From Fragilariopsis cylindrus CCMP1102 (Eukaryota > Bacillariophyta > Bacillariophyceae > Bacillariales > Bacillariaceae), in the NCBI GenBank assembly GCA_900095095.1, contig FMBT01000411.1, positions 1 to 64,000 of the forward strand: 64,000 nucleotides of DNA, given 5' to 3'. The notes below the pieces were generated by a model. That model searched no databases. It saw nothing but the letters and a program-made list of their open reading frames with translations, and had not been told where the DNA came from. This document shows positions 11,050-23,499 of this stretch, piece by piece (the stretch's first letter is position 1; the number at the start of each line of letters is the position of its first letter). The position numbers and the translations under genes were made by a program.

Positions 11050-12979
11050 ATGCCGAATCCAAGTAGTAAACGGAAGGCTGATGAAATAGCTGATGCGGAT
11101 GCACCTGAGCCGAAAACGAAACTCACAAAGAAAGAACGGATGGCAGCAGCTAGAGCAAACATTCAGCAATTCGCGGAACGCGATAAAGCTAAGGTCGAGC
11201 AGCTAAGGCAAAAAAGCTTAATCCTCAACAATTCGATGACGACGATGCAGTCATTGCTGAACCAAAAAAGAAAAAGAAGAAAATCGAACCATCATCAGCG
11301 ACGAAGGAACCGACAAAAAAGGAGATGAAAGAAAGCGCGAAGAAATTTGCAGCTCGTGACAAAGCCAATTTGATTGCGGCGGCAAAGGCAGCTTCTCCTG
11401 TTCCAAAAGCACCCCCTGCTGCATCGGCTCAAAGACTTCCTCCAGCACCACCAGTGGCTGCTAAATATTTAGGTGGTATCGATCCCGTGTTGTTGGCAAA
11501 GTATCAGGAACAGGAGCAATTGCGTCTGCAACAGCAAGAGCAATTGCGTTTGGACCAACAATCTCGCTTGCAGGAGCAGTACGGGCAGCAGCAAAATACT
11601 TCTCGATTGTGCAACTTACTTTCACCAGCAGCAGAACAAAACGTGGCAGTACACGCTACTGTTGGTCTTGCTACTTCCGTTACTACTACTATGCCAGTCA
11701 GTTCCCAACCAATGGATGACGATAATGACGACTATGTGCCTCCACCACCTGCTCTTATGCAACAAATCAGTCAACAGGTTTTGCTCAATGAACGTGACCT
11801 CCCCAATGGCAACGATGATGATCGTATTTTTCTCGAAGACGACAACGTTCAAGAAGGATCACCAGTTGCTGACACTCATGCTGGAATTCAAGATCCAACA
11901 ATTGAGTTGCAAAAACAGACGTCGAGATGGATTAGTTGGGGACAGGTGTTTTTCCTTATCCTAATTGTTTCCATTATTTCTGTAGTAGCTCATATTCCAG
12001 ATTCTCCAACACCATCCTTGAAAGAAGGAATGAAGTTGTCAAGTAGCAATGAAGTTGTCAACGATTCTCAGTGCTTCCTTGATTCCGAAGTTCCCGATAT
12101 TGATCCAGAATCGGAAGATGAGTATATTGCAAGTTGCTCTGAAAGTAACAATGGTGTCACTTGTCCTTCAGGCGGTGTATGCGAAGGTGGAAAACTTGTT
12201 GATTGTCGAAACAAGTTTCAAGATGTATCTAAGAAGGGAGATGGATGCATCTTAAGTGAGAAGTATTTGTCAATGGGAACGACTATCACGAACGAGCTTG
12301 TTAGTCATGCTTCTCGGAATTGTAATAAGTATCCGGAGACAATTAAATACGATATTTTGAAAGATAAACACCCCGATATTTTGGTTGACGAAAGTCCGGA
12401 ATTGATTGATGCGCTAGAAGGGCTTGGCTATCAGATTTACAAGAAGGAAGATGGCCTGTACTTAGATCTTCCTGAAAGCTTCAATTTGAACTTACCTGGT
12501 TATTGCCAACTCGGCGACGCTGGGCACTGGTTACTTGAGAATGTCGGTTTGTTTTTGTGGAATATATTAACATGGTTCTTACCACTTTCTGGTACAATTT
12601 CTGGGGCTTAGTTTCAAATTATCCCAAGTTGGTCGGTCCTGGATTATTTGTTTTTGTATTCGTTCTGATGTATCGTAAGCGTCGAGCAAAAAAAGAACAG
12701 CGAGAAATTGATATTGTTAAACTACGAAAAATGACCTACGATACACTCAAGGCGGGTTCCAATACTTCACACATCGTTCTTCATATTCGTGATGAAATTG
12801 CACACACAATCCATCCCATTTCGAGAAAGCAGCGACAGGTATTAATTACTGAAATTTGGCCTAAAATTGTCAATGTTGTGAAATATGATACCCGTGTCCG
12901 CAAGACGAAAAGAGTGGTCGATGGGAATGCTCGTGATGTTTGGCAATGGGTTGCAGCTGAAACGCCAATTAAGGGTTAA
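11050..12979 (+). CDS. Man1/Src1-type inner nuclear membrane protein (MSC domain)
   Basis: About 643 residues with a lumenal-plus-C-terminal architecture typical of Man1/Heh1/Src1. The N-terminus is basic and charged (KRKADEIADAD, KKERMAAARANIQQFAERDK), expected to face the nucleoplasm. The first membrane span (~294-315) is VFFLILIVSIISVV. A lumenal region follows with the cysteine signature CPSGGVCEGGKLVDC, then a second span (PGLFVFVFVLMYRKRR, ~528). A C-terminal winged-helix-like segment with HIVLHIRDEIAH and YDTRVRK is diagnostic of the family. I see no clear LEM motif. Two frame breaks, each needing one base: the A6 run at 11210-11215, and the TTT near 12586-12588 inside the second hydrophobic segment. 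With both restored the total divides by three. In this family the protein tethers chromatin and helps nuclear-envelope integrity. Confidence 0.85.
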
Positions 12980-14015
12980 ATGCTGCCTTATATTCATCTC
13001 TGCGGGAAATTGAATATTGTATACAATATATATGCATATATTTATAAAGATTCAAAGTAAATTATAGTAAAAAAGATTCAAAATAATCCATTATAGAAAA
13101 AATCATCCTAAATCGATTGCTTTGGACAGCAGTATCATAAATAGTAGTTTGTTTCTGATTGTCTATAGAGTTGTTGGTGCACAAATAAATAATAGTAGCA
13201 CAAAATGTTCTGTCCTTCTACCTTTAACTATGTTAATACTTTGTACTTTGAAGTATTATCTCACCTAATGTGTTGAATCAATCTATAAAATGGTTGAATT
13301 GAGTATAATCTTACATCAAACCAAGCAATATGTGGTATACCTATAAAAGGGATAGATTAGTACACATCATGTGTGTAGTAGTAGTAAGAAACCAATGTTG
13401 TAAGCTGTGTCACTTTATTCCATTCAACCATCCCTTCAGCATAGTAATGGAGGAAAAAAGTTTAATGTTTGTTAGTTTGATTTGAGGTTTTGAAAATAAT
13501 ATAGACAACTTTGCTACTACTAACTACTTTGTATGAAAGAGCACTGGGCGGCAGAGGCACGCTATATCCTATGTATGTCAAGTGGTTATGTTGAGCTTTC
13601 TGGTCTAAGACATTTGAGATTGATATCAAATATATACTTGCTTCAATACATAGCTACATGTACAGTACTGTATGTACTATGATGATGTGTTCATAAGAGA
13701 CCAAACAACGTTAGGGTATGTTTATACGCACCTAACATAGTTAGGATATAAAACGGATGTGTCTGTTCGTCTGACCCTGCCACGCCTTTACCTCTTTTCG
13801 CTTACTCGTTTACTTCGATTTTGTTCATGCGCGGTTTGTTGCCAGCTTTTAATTACACGATACGTGCTTCAAGGCAAACTTAGCCTTCAAACGAACAATT
13901 AATTACTGCCTCCTATCTACCGTGTCTAATCAATAGTTAAGCACAACAACGATCGATACCCATTACGATTACTGTAGTCTAACGGGAAGATATATAAAAA
14001 TAAAAAACTGTCACC
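12980..14015. other. Intergenic
   Basis: The 3' region of the Man1-like gene and the promoter of eL13. It is AT-rich. I see no gene, only short TA-rich runs. Confidence 0.5.
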
Positions 14016-14611
14016 ATGGTTAAGCATAATAATGTCGTCCCTAATATCCATTGCCACAAGAAGTACCATTCATCTACTCGTGGTCCACTTAAGGTAAAAT
14101 TGGCCTTGAACCAGGCCCCACGCAAAAAGGCACGTCGATTAGCTCGTGCTAAGAAGGCGCCGCTGCATTCCCAGCTCCTGTTCAAAAACTTCGACCTATC
14201 GTTCACTGTCAAACTCAAAGATATTCTGCCAAGACTCGTCTAGGAAGAGGATTTACCCTAGAGGAACTTAAGGCTGCCAAATTAGGTGCCAAGTACGCAC
14301 GAACAATCGGAATTGCTGTTGACCATCGTCGTATTAATAAGTCGGAAGAATCGTTAGAATTAAACACAAACCGTCTTAAGACATACATGGCAAGTCTTGT
14401 TATCTTGAAGAAGGGACAAGATGGAAGTTCAATGAGCCAATTCAAGGGTGTTGTCCAACCTATCGATCGTACTCCTAGTCCAATTGAGATGCAAGATGTT
14501 ACAGATGATCTTAAATCATTCAAGGCATTCACTACTATGAGACTTGCCAAGCAAGAAACAAAGGTTGCTGGATACCGTGTTTCTGTTATCAATAGAAAGG
14601 ACAAGAAATAA
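14016..14611 (+). CDS. RPL13: Cytosolic ribosomal protein eL13
   Basis: Large-subunit ribosomal protein eL13, ~198 residues after one base is restored, close to the ~200-210 usual for the family. It opens MVKHNNVVPNIHCHKKYHSS, then has a basic helix (QAPRKKARRLARAKKA) and the conserved LRPIVHCQTQRYSAKTR and GRGFTLEELKAAKL. ARTIGIAVDHRRINKSEESL and FKAFTTMRLAKQETKVAGYR lie toward the C-terminus. The break at ~14156-14162 (GGCGCCGC) needs one added base and is not in a long homopolymer. Because this is normally an essential gene in every eukaryote, the break argues for sequence error rather than a pseudogene, unless another intact copy exists. Confidence 0.95.
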
Positions 14612-16123
14612 GCATGCAAGTTAGATAATAATACATAATTAATGATAAATCAAAAACCCCACCAATCACGAAATATAGTTATATTTTTATTTATTCCAAC
14701 CACACTACATGCACGTTCATTCTTTTTTTGTTTACACTGAAACGAATATTCGAATCAAGTACCATATAGAGGAAGCAACACTTTTCCATTCAAATAGTTC
14801 ATGCATTCCTTTGCAACAAGTCGATACATATTGTTGTATTCTTGAATCTCAATGTGCTTTCCAATGATGACAAGTGTGTTTCTAGCATTTTGCTAGCTTC
14901 TATTTTTAAGAGACAGCCCCCATACTAAATATATCTAGTTTCGATGGTAGGTGGCTTGTATAGTAATGGAACAGGAACATCCAGAAAACTGTTGAAAAGC
15001 ACGCAAAAAAGAATAGCAATGGATGTTCAATAATGATGGAGTAGAGGCTATAGTATTAGTTAGAGGTTTGAGACCAATGATGTTCACTTCTACTTTTCAA
15101 AGTTTGACAGAATAAGAGACAACAAAAAAGGAACTAGATCGTGCATATTTGATATGGGTTATTCATCATTATAGCACAGATTATGACCTACTACACTACT
15201 AACCAGTTTATCAGCTGCTCTATCCAGCAAAAATTGTCCACCATATTTTGTGGGTGCAATTCATCCCATTCCATCCCAGTGACCATTGTTACATCAACTA
15301 TATTTTGCAATTTAATGATACCCAGTGCTTTCTATTCAATGAGTTTGCTCTCATCATATTAGTAGAAATACTACTACCTCCCCCTTTTTGAGAAATTGCG
15401 GGTAGTTAGCAGTGCGCCATATTCCCTCCCTATCTCTTTTTCTGGTCTATAGCCTTACTAGTGTTTATTTTATTCATCAGATAGGTTATTTTTTGTAATA
15501 CTGTCTTTATTCTCCACTTGAAGGAAGTGATCTGTTAATCTTGCTAGCTTCTTCCACTCCATTGTTCAGCAGTTCAAACCAAACCAACCAAACCACACAA
15601 ATAATATATATTATTAAGAATGTCTGGGCCTCACAATAATTTTTCCCTACAAAGGAACAGCGTTACATAATTTGATAGCAATTAGTAGTGTTGCCGAATG
15701 GACCTTCCACAAATTATCATACCTATTGATAGAGTAACACTCAATCATGATGAGCTACACAATGGCAAAAGATAGCAACAACAACTCTAATAATCGATTT
15801 CCCCCTTTTTGTAAAATTATCTCGGGGTTCAGAGTGAATGTTTTGTTCGCTCAATTTTTGGTGGGCAGCCAGCAGGCAAGCGAAGACTGAGTTTTGACAA
15901 AAGACAAAGAAAAACAAATAAAACCCATTCATCACACTGAAGAACTCGACTACTCCTGACAAAGTTGGAGAACAAGCAGGCGACCACCATGTAGAACACA
16001 CTTTCTCTCTTTAAGGTAACTTAACACCTTCGGTTTACCTGATTCACCAACGAGGTTGAATTACTTCGGGAGATCAGACACAGTCACCAAGTTCTCATCA
16101 TCTGAACACACACACACATCACG
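14612..16123. other. Intergenic, 1.5 kb
   Basis: No convincing open frame on either strand. A (CA)n stretch at ~16108-16118 lies just before the next start codon. Nothing else noted. Confidence 0.45.
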
Positions 16124-16979
16124 ATGAGCAAGAAATTTATTGAACGTTTTTTCCCGTCTATAACTGGTATTGCCAAGACAATCATCCCGAGAACATACAG
16201 TGCTTTTCTTCCCGATGATGTTGCTGTTCTTTGCCCGGAACCAACGATCATGCTTCTTCTCCAACAATAATAAATAATGGCAAAGCAGCATCAATTCTCA
16301 TTATTCGAAATCCGGTTTTGTTAGTAGCCGCCATTCTTGGCGTCGTCATTGGAGTGTTCGGTGGAATCCGTTTCGCGAAAAAGAAGGAACAAATAATCTG
16401 GTCTCAATCATTTTTAAATTTTGCCATGATGAATGTTACAGCAATATTGCTACATTGTCTCCTACCACCACTCGAATCAATCTATGCTGACCAGTATCCG
16501 ATATTATGGTTCCTAGATTGTTATTTTACCGGAGTCTCATCAACATTAATTGTTGGGGGTGCGTTGGGATCTTTACACATTTCAAAGTGGACGTCACGAA
16601 CATGGATTCTTATAGCGAATGGACTGGGTATTGCGTCTGGATTCTTCCTTCAGCTCACAAGAATTGACTCCTCTATCCGAACTCTTCCATTAGAACTCTG
16701 GTATTTGATCCCACGCAGTTTGCTGGTTGTCTTTACTCCCCTCACTATACTTTGGAAAGAGGACAAATCGCGGACTAAATAATATTATTATTGTATATGG
16801 GATGCAGCTTGTGTCTGATTGGTGCTCTATTTGACGCCAAACTTTGTCGATTGACACATGGTATGCTACTGGATACACTAACGGCCAGTACATTGGTATT
16901 TACAGCTTGCAATGTCGCATTTGTGGTGTTAGGACTAAGTTTGGATACACAAGGCGCTGGAGAAAAGAAGATGCGATGA
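16124..16979 (+). CDS. Unknown multi-span membrane protein
   Basis: Not recognised. Joining three open pieces gives ~285 residues. An ATG at 16124 opens MSKKFIERFFPSITGIAKT. A break at ~16228-16240 leads into the main piece, which has no ATG of its own before its first span. A second break at the AAA of 16777-16779 leads into the last piece, ending EKKMR. Each break needs one base, and the total then divides by three. About six hydrophobic segments are visible: NPVLLVAAILGVVIGVFGG, FAMMNVTAILLHCLLPP, LIVGGALGSL, WILIANGLGIASGFFL, SLLVVFTPLTILW, IILLLYMGCSLCLIGALF, TLVFTACNVAFVVLGLSL. The linkers are short, suggesting a compact bundle. I find no catalytic motif. It may be a transporter-like or lipid-related protein, but I will not assign it. 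Confidence 0.62.
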
Positions 16980-17584
16980 CGGATTATCTCATTTCTCGCT
17001 TGTTTACAAAGCACACGATAATACTTAATATTAAACTATACAGTGATACCGCGTACAAACGACCCACCGGTGGCTTTCTACCAGAAGTACCTCACGGAGA
17101 GCGCAAATTATCGTCACAGTACCAGCAATTTTGGAACTACCAATTAGCGTCGAAGATGAGGACAAGACGAAATAAAGGACTACGGAATCGGAAATAGAAG
17201 GCGACGACGACGACGACTATAACATTGTTTTCCTTAAATCACAAATGGTGACAACAAAACCACTTGTCGACCCAAATATCAAATACAATGAAAGCAGATT
17301 GAAACAATCACCGAGATTCAAAAACTACTGAAAGCAGATTAGTAAGACAGTATAATACTACTTTCTAATGGTATGATATGAAATTATTATTCTTGATATG
17401 CATCTTTGACTGTGAAACGGACTTATAATTGCTTTGCCACTCTTCATTACCCACTCTTCATTACGAATCCACGCGATACCATTCGCGAATATATTAAGTA
17501 CTTGGATCTTTCTATACGTTCTTTTCCTTGTTTTTAGGTACCATCGTCGTCTTCGCTGCTGCTGTTTTGTCCATCACTTCTTTT
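16980..17584. other. Intergenic
   Basis: This lies between the membrane protein (+) and the small minus-strand gene. A minor open stretch in plus frame 2 continues to ~17197 without recognisable features. No gene called. Confidence 0.4.
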
Positions 17585-17979
17585 TCAACGCTTTTTAGGA
17601 TTGATTTTTGTTGTACCAATCAAACTGTCGGTATCTTCATCGATACTGCCGTTGTCATTGGTATTATTGGATGCAACCATAGCCGCCGTTGTCACTGTCG
17701 TTATCGATGATGACGGTATCAGTTTTTGTAAAACATCTGGTTCTCCCCGCAATAAGGAAAATGTACAATCTAGATGAATGCGTCCATCGAAAGCTGCCAC
17801 CACCAATGCATCCACAGTATTGTACGATCCAGTGTTGCTGTCAACATCCGAACGTTGTCGTTGAAAATCAATTAGAGTTTCATCTATAACATTCATGACG
17901 TTATCACTCAAATTAAAATCGAAATCTCGTTTCTACTTTTTTGATTGCACAATCTAGTTATAGAAGACCATACGACCAT
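17585..17979 (-). CDS. Small unknown gene
   Basis: A tentative ~131-residue protein, read from the ATG at 17979 (MVVWSSITRLCNQKSRNE) through one frame break at ~17920-17935. The rest contains VIDETLIDFQRQRSDVDS, DALVVAAFDGRIHLDCTFSL and LLRGEPDVLQKLIPS, which look like structured protein rather than chance sequence. The C-terminus turns to Thr/Ser/Asn low complexity. The missing base has the same sign as elsewhere. It is divergent from the acetyl-CoA synthetase. No family recognised; the 5' end could instead be an unseen upstream exon. Confidence 0.38.
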
Positions 17980-18308
17980 ACCTCCGATACCTTCGAATAT
18001 TTTTTTATTTTAAATAGCCCATCATAGAAAGGCCCATGACGCGTCAAACTTTCTGATGTCCGTCCGTCCGCTCACCCGTCTCTCAGCATGCAATGCGTGA
18101 AAACAAGTGGTGACAGCATCAATAACGGTAGAGATAGATACGAAAATCCTCCGATCAGAACCCAACATTCTTATTTCTAAAAAGATTGCATAACTTACTA
18201 CAACAGAAGAACAGCAGCAAGCACAACAGCGGCAGCGAAAGTCTCGTCGATCACCATTGTACACAATACAAGAAGCACTAAACAGCAACAGTCTCATCGA
18301 TCACTACC
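17980..18308. other. Divergent promoter region of ACS
   Basis: About 330 bp between the small minus-strand gene and the acetyl-CoA synthetase start. A near-duplicate TCTCATCGATCAC / TCTCGTCGATCAC pair occurs at ~18240 and ~18292. No gene seen. Confidence 0.4.
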
Positions 18309-21048
18309 ATGAAGTTAGGAGTAGGAGTCATTATTTCGCTCCAGTGGTTAGTTTCAACCACCATCGTCACGGGCGGTGAAGGGTTTGCGCTTTCTACTAG
18401 TAGTCCTGTCGTCGCATCACGTCAAACTACTTCGGTGGTGTTGAAATCGAGCACTTCCTCCGATACCGACCACGAGATTGAATCTGTATATGCAGCCAAA
18501 ACAATCAGTAGCTTTGACAAGTATAAGAAAATCCATGCTGAATCTATTAAAGATCCAGAAAAATATTGGGGTGATTTGGCAAAAACTGAATTAGATTGGA
18601 TCACACCATTTGATGACGATAAAATTTTACAAGGTGTTTAATAAAAGGTGACGTAAGATGGTTTGCGGGTGGTAAATTAAATGCTTGCTACAATGCTTTA
18701 GATCGACACAATCCTGATGACTTGGCTGTAATTTTCGAAGGTGATGAGCCTGATGACATCAGGAAAATAACATACGGAGAAATGGTGGACAAAGTCTCGT
18801 CTATTTCTAACGCCTTGAAGGCCAAGGGAGTAAAAAAAGGTGATGTCGTTACAATATATATGCCAATGATACCAGAATTGGCAATGACGATGCTTGCGTG
18901 TGCCAGAATTGGTGCTGTACATTCTGTTGTATTTGCAGGATTTTCCGCTGAAGCTTTAGCATCACGAGTCCTAGCAGCTAGTTGCGAAGTCGTCGTTACT
19001 GCTGATCATGGATTACGTGGAGGAAGGAAATTAGATTTAAAATCAATTGTCAATTCAGCTATGGATATTGTCGAGTCTACGAACAAAGACTTGGTGAAAA
19101 ATGTATTAGTATGGGAACGTGACTACAAAGATGACTCAACAGAAGAGGTTCCATATGAAATGAAAGAGAAAGATGTTCGAATGGATTTTTTGGTCGCCGA
19201 TCAACGACCATTTTGTGCACCAGAACCAATGGACGCCGAGGACACTTTGTTCATACTTTATACTTCTGGTAGCACTGGACAACCCAAGGTAATTTTTTTC
19301 TTATTTCTGTTGTAAAATTACATGTTATAGTTTCTTCTCCACGTTGTTTGTACCCCCACTCATCAAATGTTTTCTCTACCACTTCTTGATCCTAATACGG
19401 TACGGTAGGGCGTGGTTCACACTACCGGTGGATACTCCCTGTATGCCGCTCAAACTACCAAAAATACCTTCGATTTAGCACCAGGCGATGTCTTTGCTTG
19501 CGTTGCTGATTGTAAGTAATATTTTGTACAGTCCAAATATATTCTGATTTATATTATGATTCATACTATGATTCATAGTTAAAAATGTTCGACTCTCACT
19601 TTTCTCTCTTTTCCTCGTATCACCAATTTAAAATATAACAGGTGGTTGGATCACTGGCCACACCTGTAAGTAAATACATATATCCTTTTCTCTTGAAGCT
19701 TTGGATGAATTGCATTATTCTTTTTTAGTCATGTGAATCGACGATGAATGCAGAACAAATAAATGGAACAAATATAAACTCATATATCCTATTCTTCTTC
19801 TTCTTCTTCTATAGATGTTGTATATGGGTCACTCTTGAATGGTTGTACAACTTTTATGTTTGAATCAACTCCTGTCTATCCAGACGAGGGACGTTATTGG
19901 GATATGATCGAGCGTCACAAAATTACACAGTTTTATACGGCACCAACAGCTATCCGTTTGCTAATGAAGTATGGAAATAAGGCACTAGCGAAATATGATT
20001 TGAGTAGTCTCAAAGTACTTGGTTCTGTTGGAGAACCCATCAATCCGGAAGCATGGCGTTGGTGAGTCGAGTCCCGAGATGGATATTATACGCGCTTTAA
20101 AAAGAGACAAGACTCTTTACTAATTTGCTTTGTGTTTGTCTCTTTTTCTAATTTCAGGTATTACGAAGAAGTTGGGAAATCTGAGGTCACTGTTGTCGAT
20201 ACTTACTGGCAAACAGAAACGGGAGGTAAGATTTGCCTTTTTGCTGCTGCTGCTGCTGCTGCTGCTTCTAATGTGACTGTCAGTACTAGTACTTTCGATC
20301 TGTTCTTCGCTGACATTCGATTTTCTTCTCCTTCTCTTATAAAGGGCATATCGTAACAAATTTACCTGGTATTACGCCTATGAAGCCGGGTTCGTGTACT
20401 TATCCTTGTTATGGTATCGATACCGTCGTATTGGATCCTACTAATGGGAATATTGTTGAGCCTGATGAAAATGGTTGCGTTGAAGGTGTTTTGGCCATTC
20501 GACAACCATGGCCAGGAATTGCAAGAACGTGCCTGGGTGATCATTCTCGGTACTTAACGGTTTATTTAAAACCATATAAAGGTTATTACTTTACCGGTGA
20601 TAGCGTTCGACGTGATGCAGAGGGTAATCATTTCATTACCGGTCGTGTTGATGATGTTATCAATGTTAGTGGACATCGTATTGGAACGGCAGAGGTTGAA
20701 TCAGCCCTTGTATTACATCCTGCTGTTGCACAGGCCGCGGTGGTTGGTAAACCTCATGATATTAAGGGACAAGGTATCTGTGCTTTTTGTATGCTCAAAA
20801 ATGGATACGAAGAATCACCTGAATTGATCCAAGAATTACGTTTGAAGGTTCGTACGGAGGTGGGAGCATTTTGTACTCCTGATATGATTGTGATAGCTCC
20901 AACTCTTCCCATGACACGATCGGGTAAGATTATGCGTCGAATCTTACGTAAGATTGTATGCGGCGAAACGGACACTCTTGGTGATACAAGTACATTAGCC
21001 GATCCTGCTATTGTTGATACTATAATTGAAAAGGTGGAATCACTTTAA
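18309..21048 (+). CDS. ACS: Acetyl-CoA synthetase, probable plastid form
   Basis: AMP-forming acetate:CoA ligase, ~708 residues, making acetyl-CoA from acetate, ATP and CoA. Six exons: 18309-19288, 19409-19511, 19642-19665, 19815-20061, 20158-20225, 20345-21048, all GT-AG. Exon 3 is a 24-nt microexon. The adenylation P-loop [11 protein letters not shown] (~318-328) is split by intron 1. YWQTETGGH spans the exon 5/6 junction. [12 protein letters not shown] near the C-terminus carries the catalytic lysine region. The N-terminus has a hydrophobic signal-like segment and then [10 protein letters not shown], an ASAF-like site with Phe at the expected +1, followed by a Ser/Thr-rich stretch, so I infer plastid import through the secretory route. 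One frame break at ~18637-18640 (TTT) needs one base, and the six-exon total then divides exactly. Confidence 0.93.
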
Positions 21049-21280
21049 TAGAAGAAGAATACAACAAAGCCAACATTAATCCGATATTTAAAATGAAACA
21101 AACCTCTCGTGGCTTTACGTGTACAAGAGGATGAGATCAACTAAATTTGTAAAATATAAACAAAACAAAATTTCGATCGTGAGGCTTTACTGACTTTTCG
21201 CTACTATTATTTATATTTTACTAGTTATTTTATACATTACTACGTATATCTCTGATCTTATTCTTAAGTGTTCACTTTTA

Positions 21281-22911
21281 TTACATATCTTGTTTATTTT
21301 CATCAATAATGACTCCTTCTGATGGTGATGATTCTAATTCCTTGTTTTTATTGTCTACCATTTGTTTCTGCAAATATTGGAGTCTTAAACCAATTTTCGG
21401 ATTGGTCATCAATTGACAAGCCATACGTTTCGTCGTTTCGATCATACTGTTACTATCACTATCACTGGTGTTGCTATTACCAGAATTGTTGTTGTTGTTG
21501 TTGTTGTTTTTTATACTACCATCATTGTTAGTATTCTCACTTGTAATAGTACTATTTTTACCACTACACCTATCTGGAAGGATAGCAACTAAAACCATCA
21601 TAAAATGCTTTTTGGTTTCTTCTTTTTGCTGCTGCTTTTCTTGTTCTTGTTTTTCTTCTACTAGCAGTTTTTGTTGTTGAAATTGATATTCACAACTATA
21701 TTGTTTGGATACAGGCTTGCTTTGTAAAAGTTGATGAATATGCGAACAGTTTGTTATCGTCGTCGTCATATCCACCTCCTTCATCTCTTCGTTTTTCTTC
21801 TTCTTCTTTGTCGTCGTTGTTGTTGTTACTGTTGTCATACCAACACCCAATAAGCCAATATAATTCGTAAATCGTAATCTAAAATTAAATGTTGATTGCA
21901 ATGGTATATCTTCCAATATATTTGATACAGTGGATATACCAGGACTATATTGTATTGTCATAATTTCAAATGTACGACTTATTGGTTCCATTAAAAGAAT
22001 TAAACAGGATGACGATGATTTATTGCTGCTATTGATATTGCATTGATGTTGCTATTAATTGGAGAAACAGAAATAGTGGTAGTTCCGCCATCAGCATCAC
22101 ATCCCCGTTGAATACATCTTCTATCATCATCGCCTTCGTCATCGTTGTTATATTGTTATTGTTCTGTAGTTATTATTATTTTTCTTCTTCCGGCTGCTGG
22201 TGTTTTTTGTAGTAACTTCCATAGGAAAGGAATTTCTTTAAGATCGGGTTCCTTCTTCTTTTTTATTGATAGTATATTGCTAGCAGTAGTTGTTGTCGTC
22301 ATGGGAGTATTAGATGATGTCGACATCGTAAAGTTCTCCCTCATTGTTAAAGCGGACATGATGGAAGCATTATCGCCGTCATCATTATTATCATTCTCAT
22401 CCTTGAAATAATCGAAACTGACACGAATCTTATCAAGGTTGCTATCAGCGGTGGTTCTTGTAACTGCTACTCCTGTAGATCTGCTGCGCGTAGTAGTTTT
22501 AGTTTTAGTAGTAGTAGCTGATTTCAATTTCAATGGTGATTGTGGTGATGACGACGAAGAAGTTGATGATGAAATTGCTGGTTTCAGTGGTGGTGGTAAT
22601 TTATCTTCTTGTAATAATTCTATTCTTTCCTCTTTCGTCACAGCATCATATCCAGGCTTCTTATTTATACTCTCATCAATCTTACTAAAGCTACCATAAT
22701 TGTTGATGTGCTGCTCATCGTTAATAGCGTCATTATAATCTATAATAGTATCATCGATATCGGAGGAGGAAGCAAATGATGATATTAGAGCAAGATAATA
22801 TTCTTGTGCAACTAAGATTAGGGCAAGAAAGCAGCAAAGAATAAATAAAGTAGCAGCACACATAATAGAGACAATGTAATCGCCCTCGTGGACAATACTC
22901 GAAGATACCAT
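21281..22911 (-). CDS. Unknown single-span protein, interrupted
   Basis: Not recognised. Two open pieces (22911-22156 and 21991-21281) and the stretch between them read as one ~543-residue protein. The first piece starts MVSSSIVHEGDYIV, has one membrane span (SIMCAATLFILCCFLALILV) and a Ser/Thr-rich tail with EIPFLWKLLQKTPAAGRRK. Between them the same frame continues past an in-frame TAA (22158-22156) with DDEGDDDRRCIQRGCDADGG, then a base is missing in the TTT at 22019-22021 before the second piece. That piece holds SRTFEIMTIQYSPGISTV and LQSTFNFRLRFTNYIGLLGV, the only part that looks folded, then polyQ/E, polyN and RMACQLMTNPKIGLRLQYL. The TAA would be CAA with one substitution. Two separate genes, or a genuine pseudogene, are possible. 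Confidence 0.5.
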
Positions 22912-23499
22912 TTACATATATATAATTGACATGACGGAGAACGGAACATTCTCTACGCCTTCAAATAAATAATAACGTACCGTTGTTTACCATCGTCGTC
23001 GTTCCAAAACAAGAGCGGAATATGAAACACATATCTTATTGTTAATGGCAGTGACACAACAAGTAGAGCCAAAGCACGAAAGTAGTTATAAGTCGTTATT
23101 AATGAGAGTATCTAAAGCTTGAGTATGAGCGCCTCTTTTGTGTATGGAAGATTCCTTTCCAAATAAAATGAAAGATTTCTGAATTGTTTTCTGTTCCGCG
23201 ACAACCAACGGAAACTCTGAGAAAATGACACGCGAACTTCAAATTTTCGCCGTTGTTACAGATGATGCACCGCGTTGGAAAATATTATTAACTCACAGAC
23301 AATAAAAGGCATGACGTCATTACGTGACTGAAAGGTACCATGTTGTGATGTTGAATGTTTCATGTTGAGAAATCTGCTAGTACGAAACTTAATTCAAATT
23401 CGAATAAACAATAACAAACAACAATAAACAATAAACAAAGAAAGAGAAGATTATTATTAAGCAAACAAGTATCTTGTGTGAGTAATAACCCAACCAAAC
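22912..23499. other. Divergent promoter region
   Basis: This lies between the unknown single-span gene (-) and the phosphatase (+). It contains a TGACGTCA palindrome within CATGACGTCATTACG at ~23310-23326, the sequence of a CRE/bZIP binding site. No gene seen. Confidence 0.45.
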
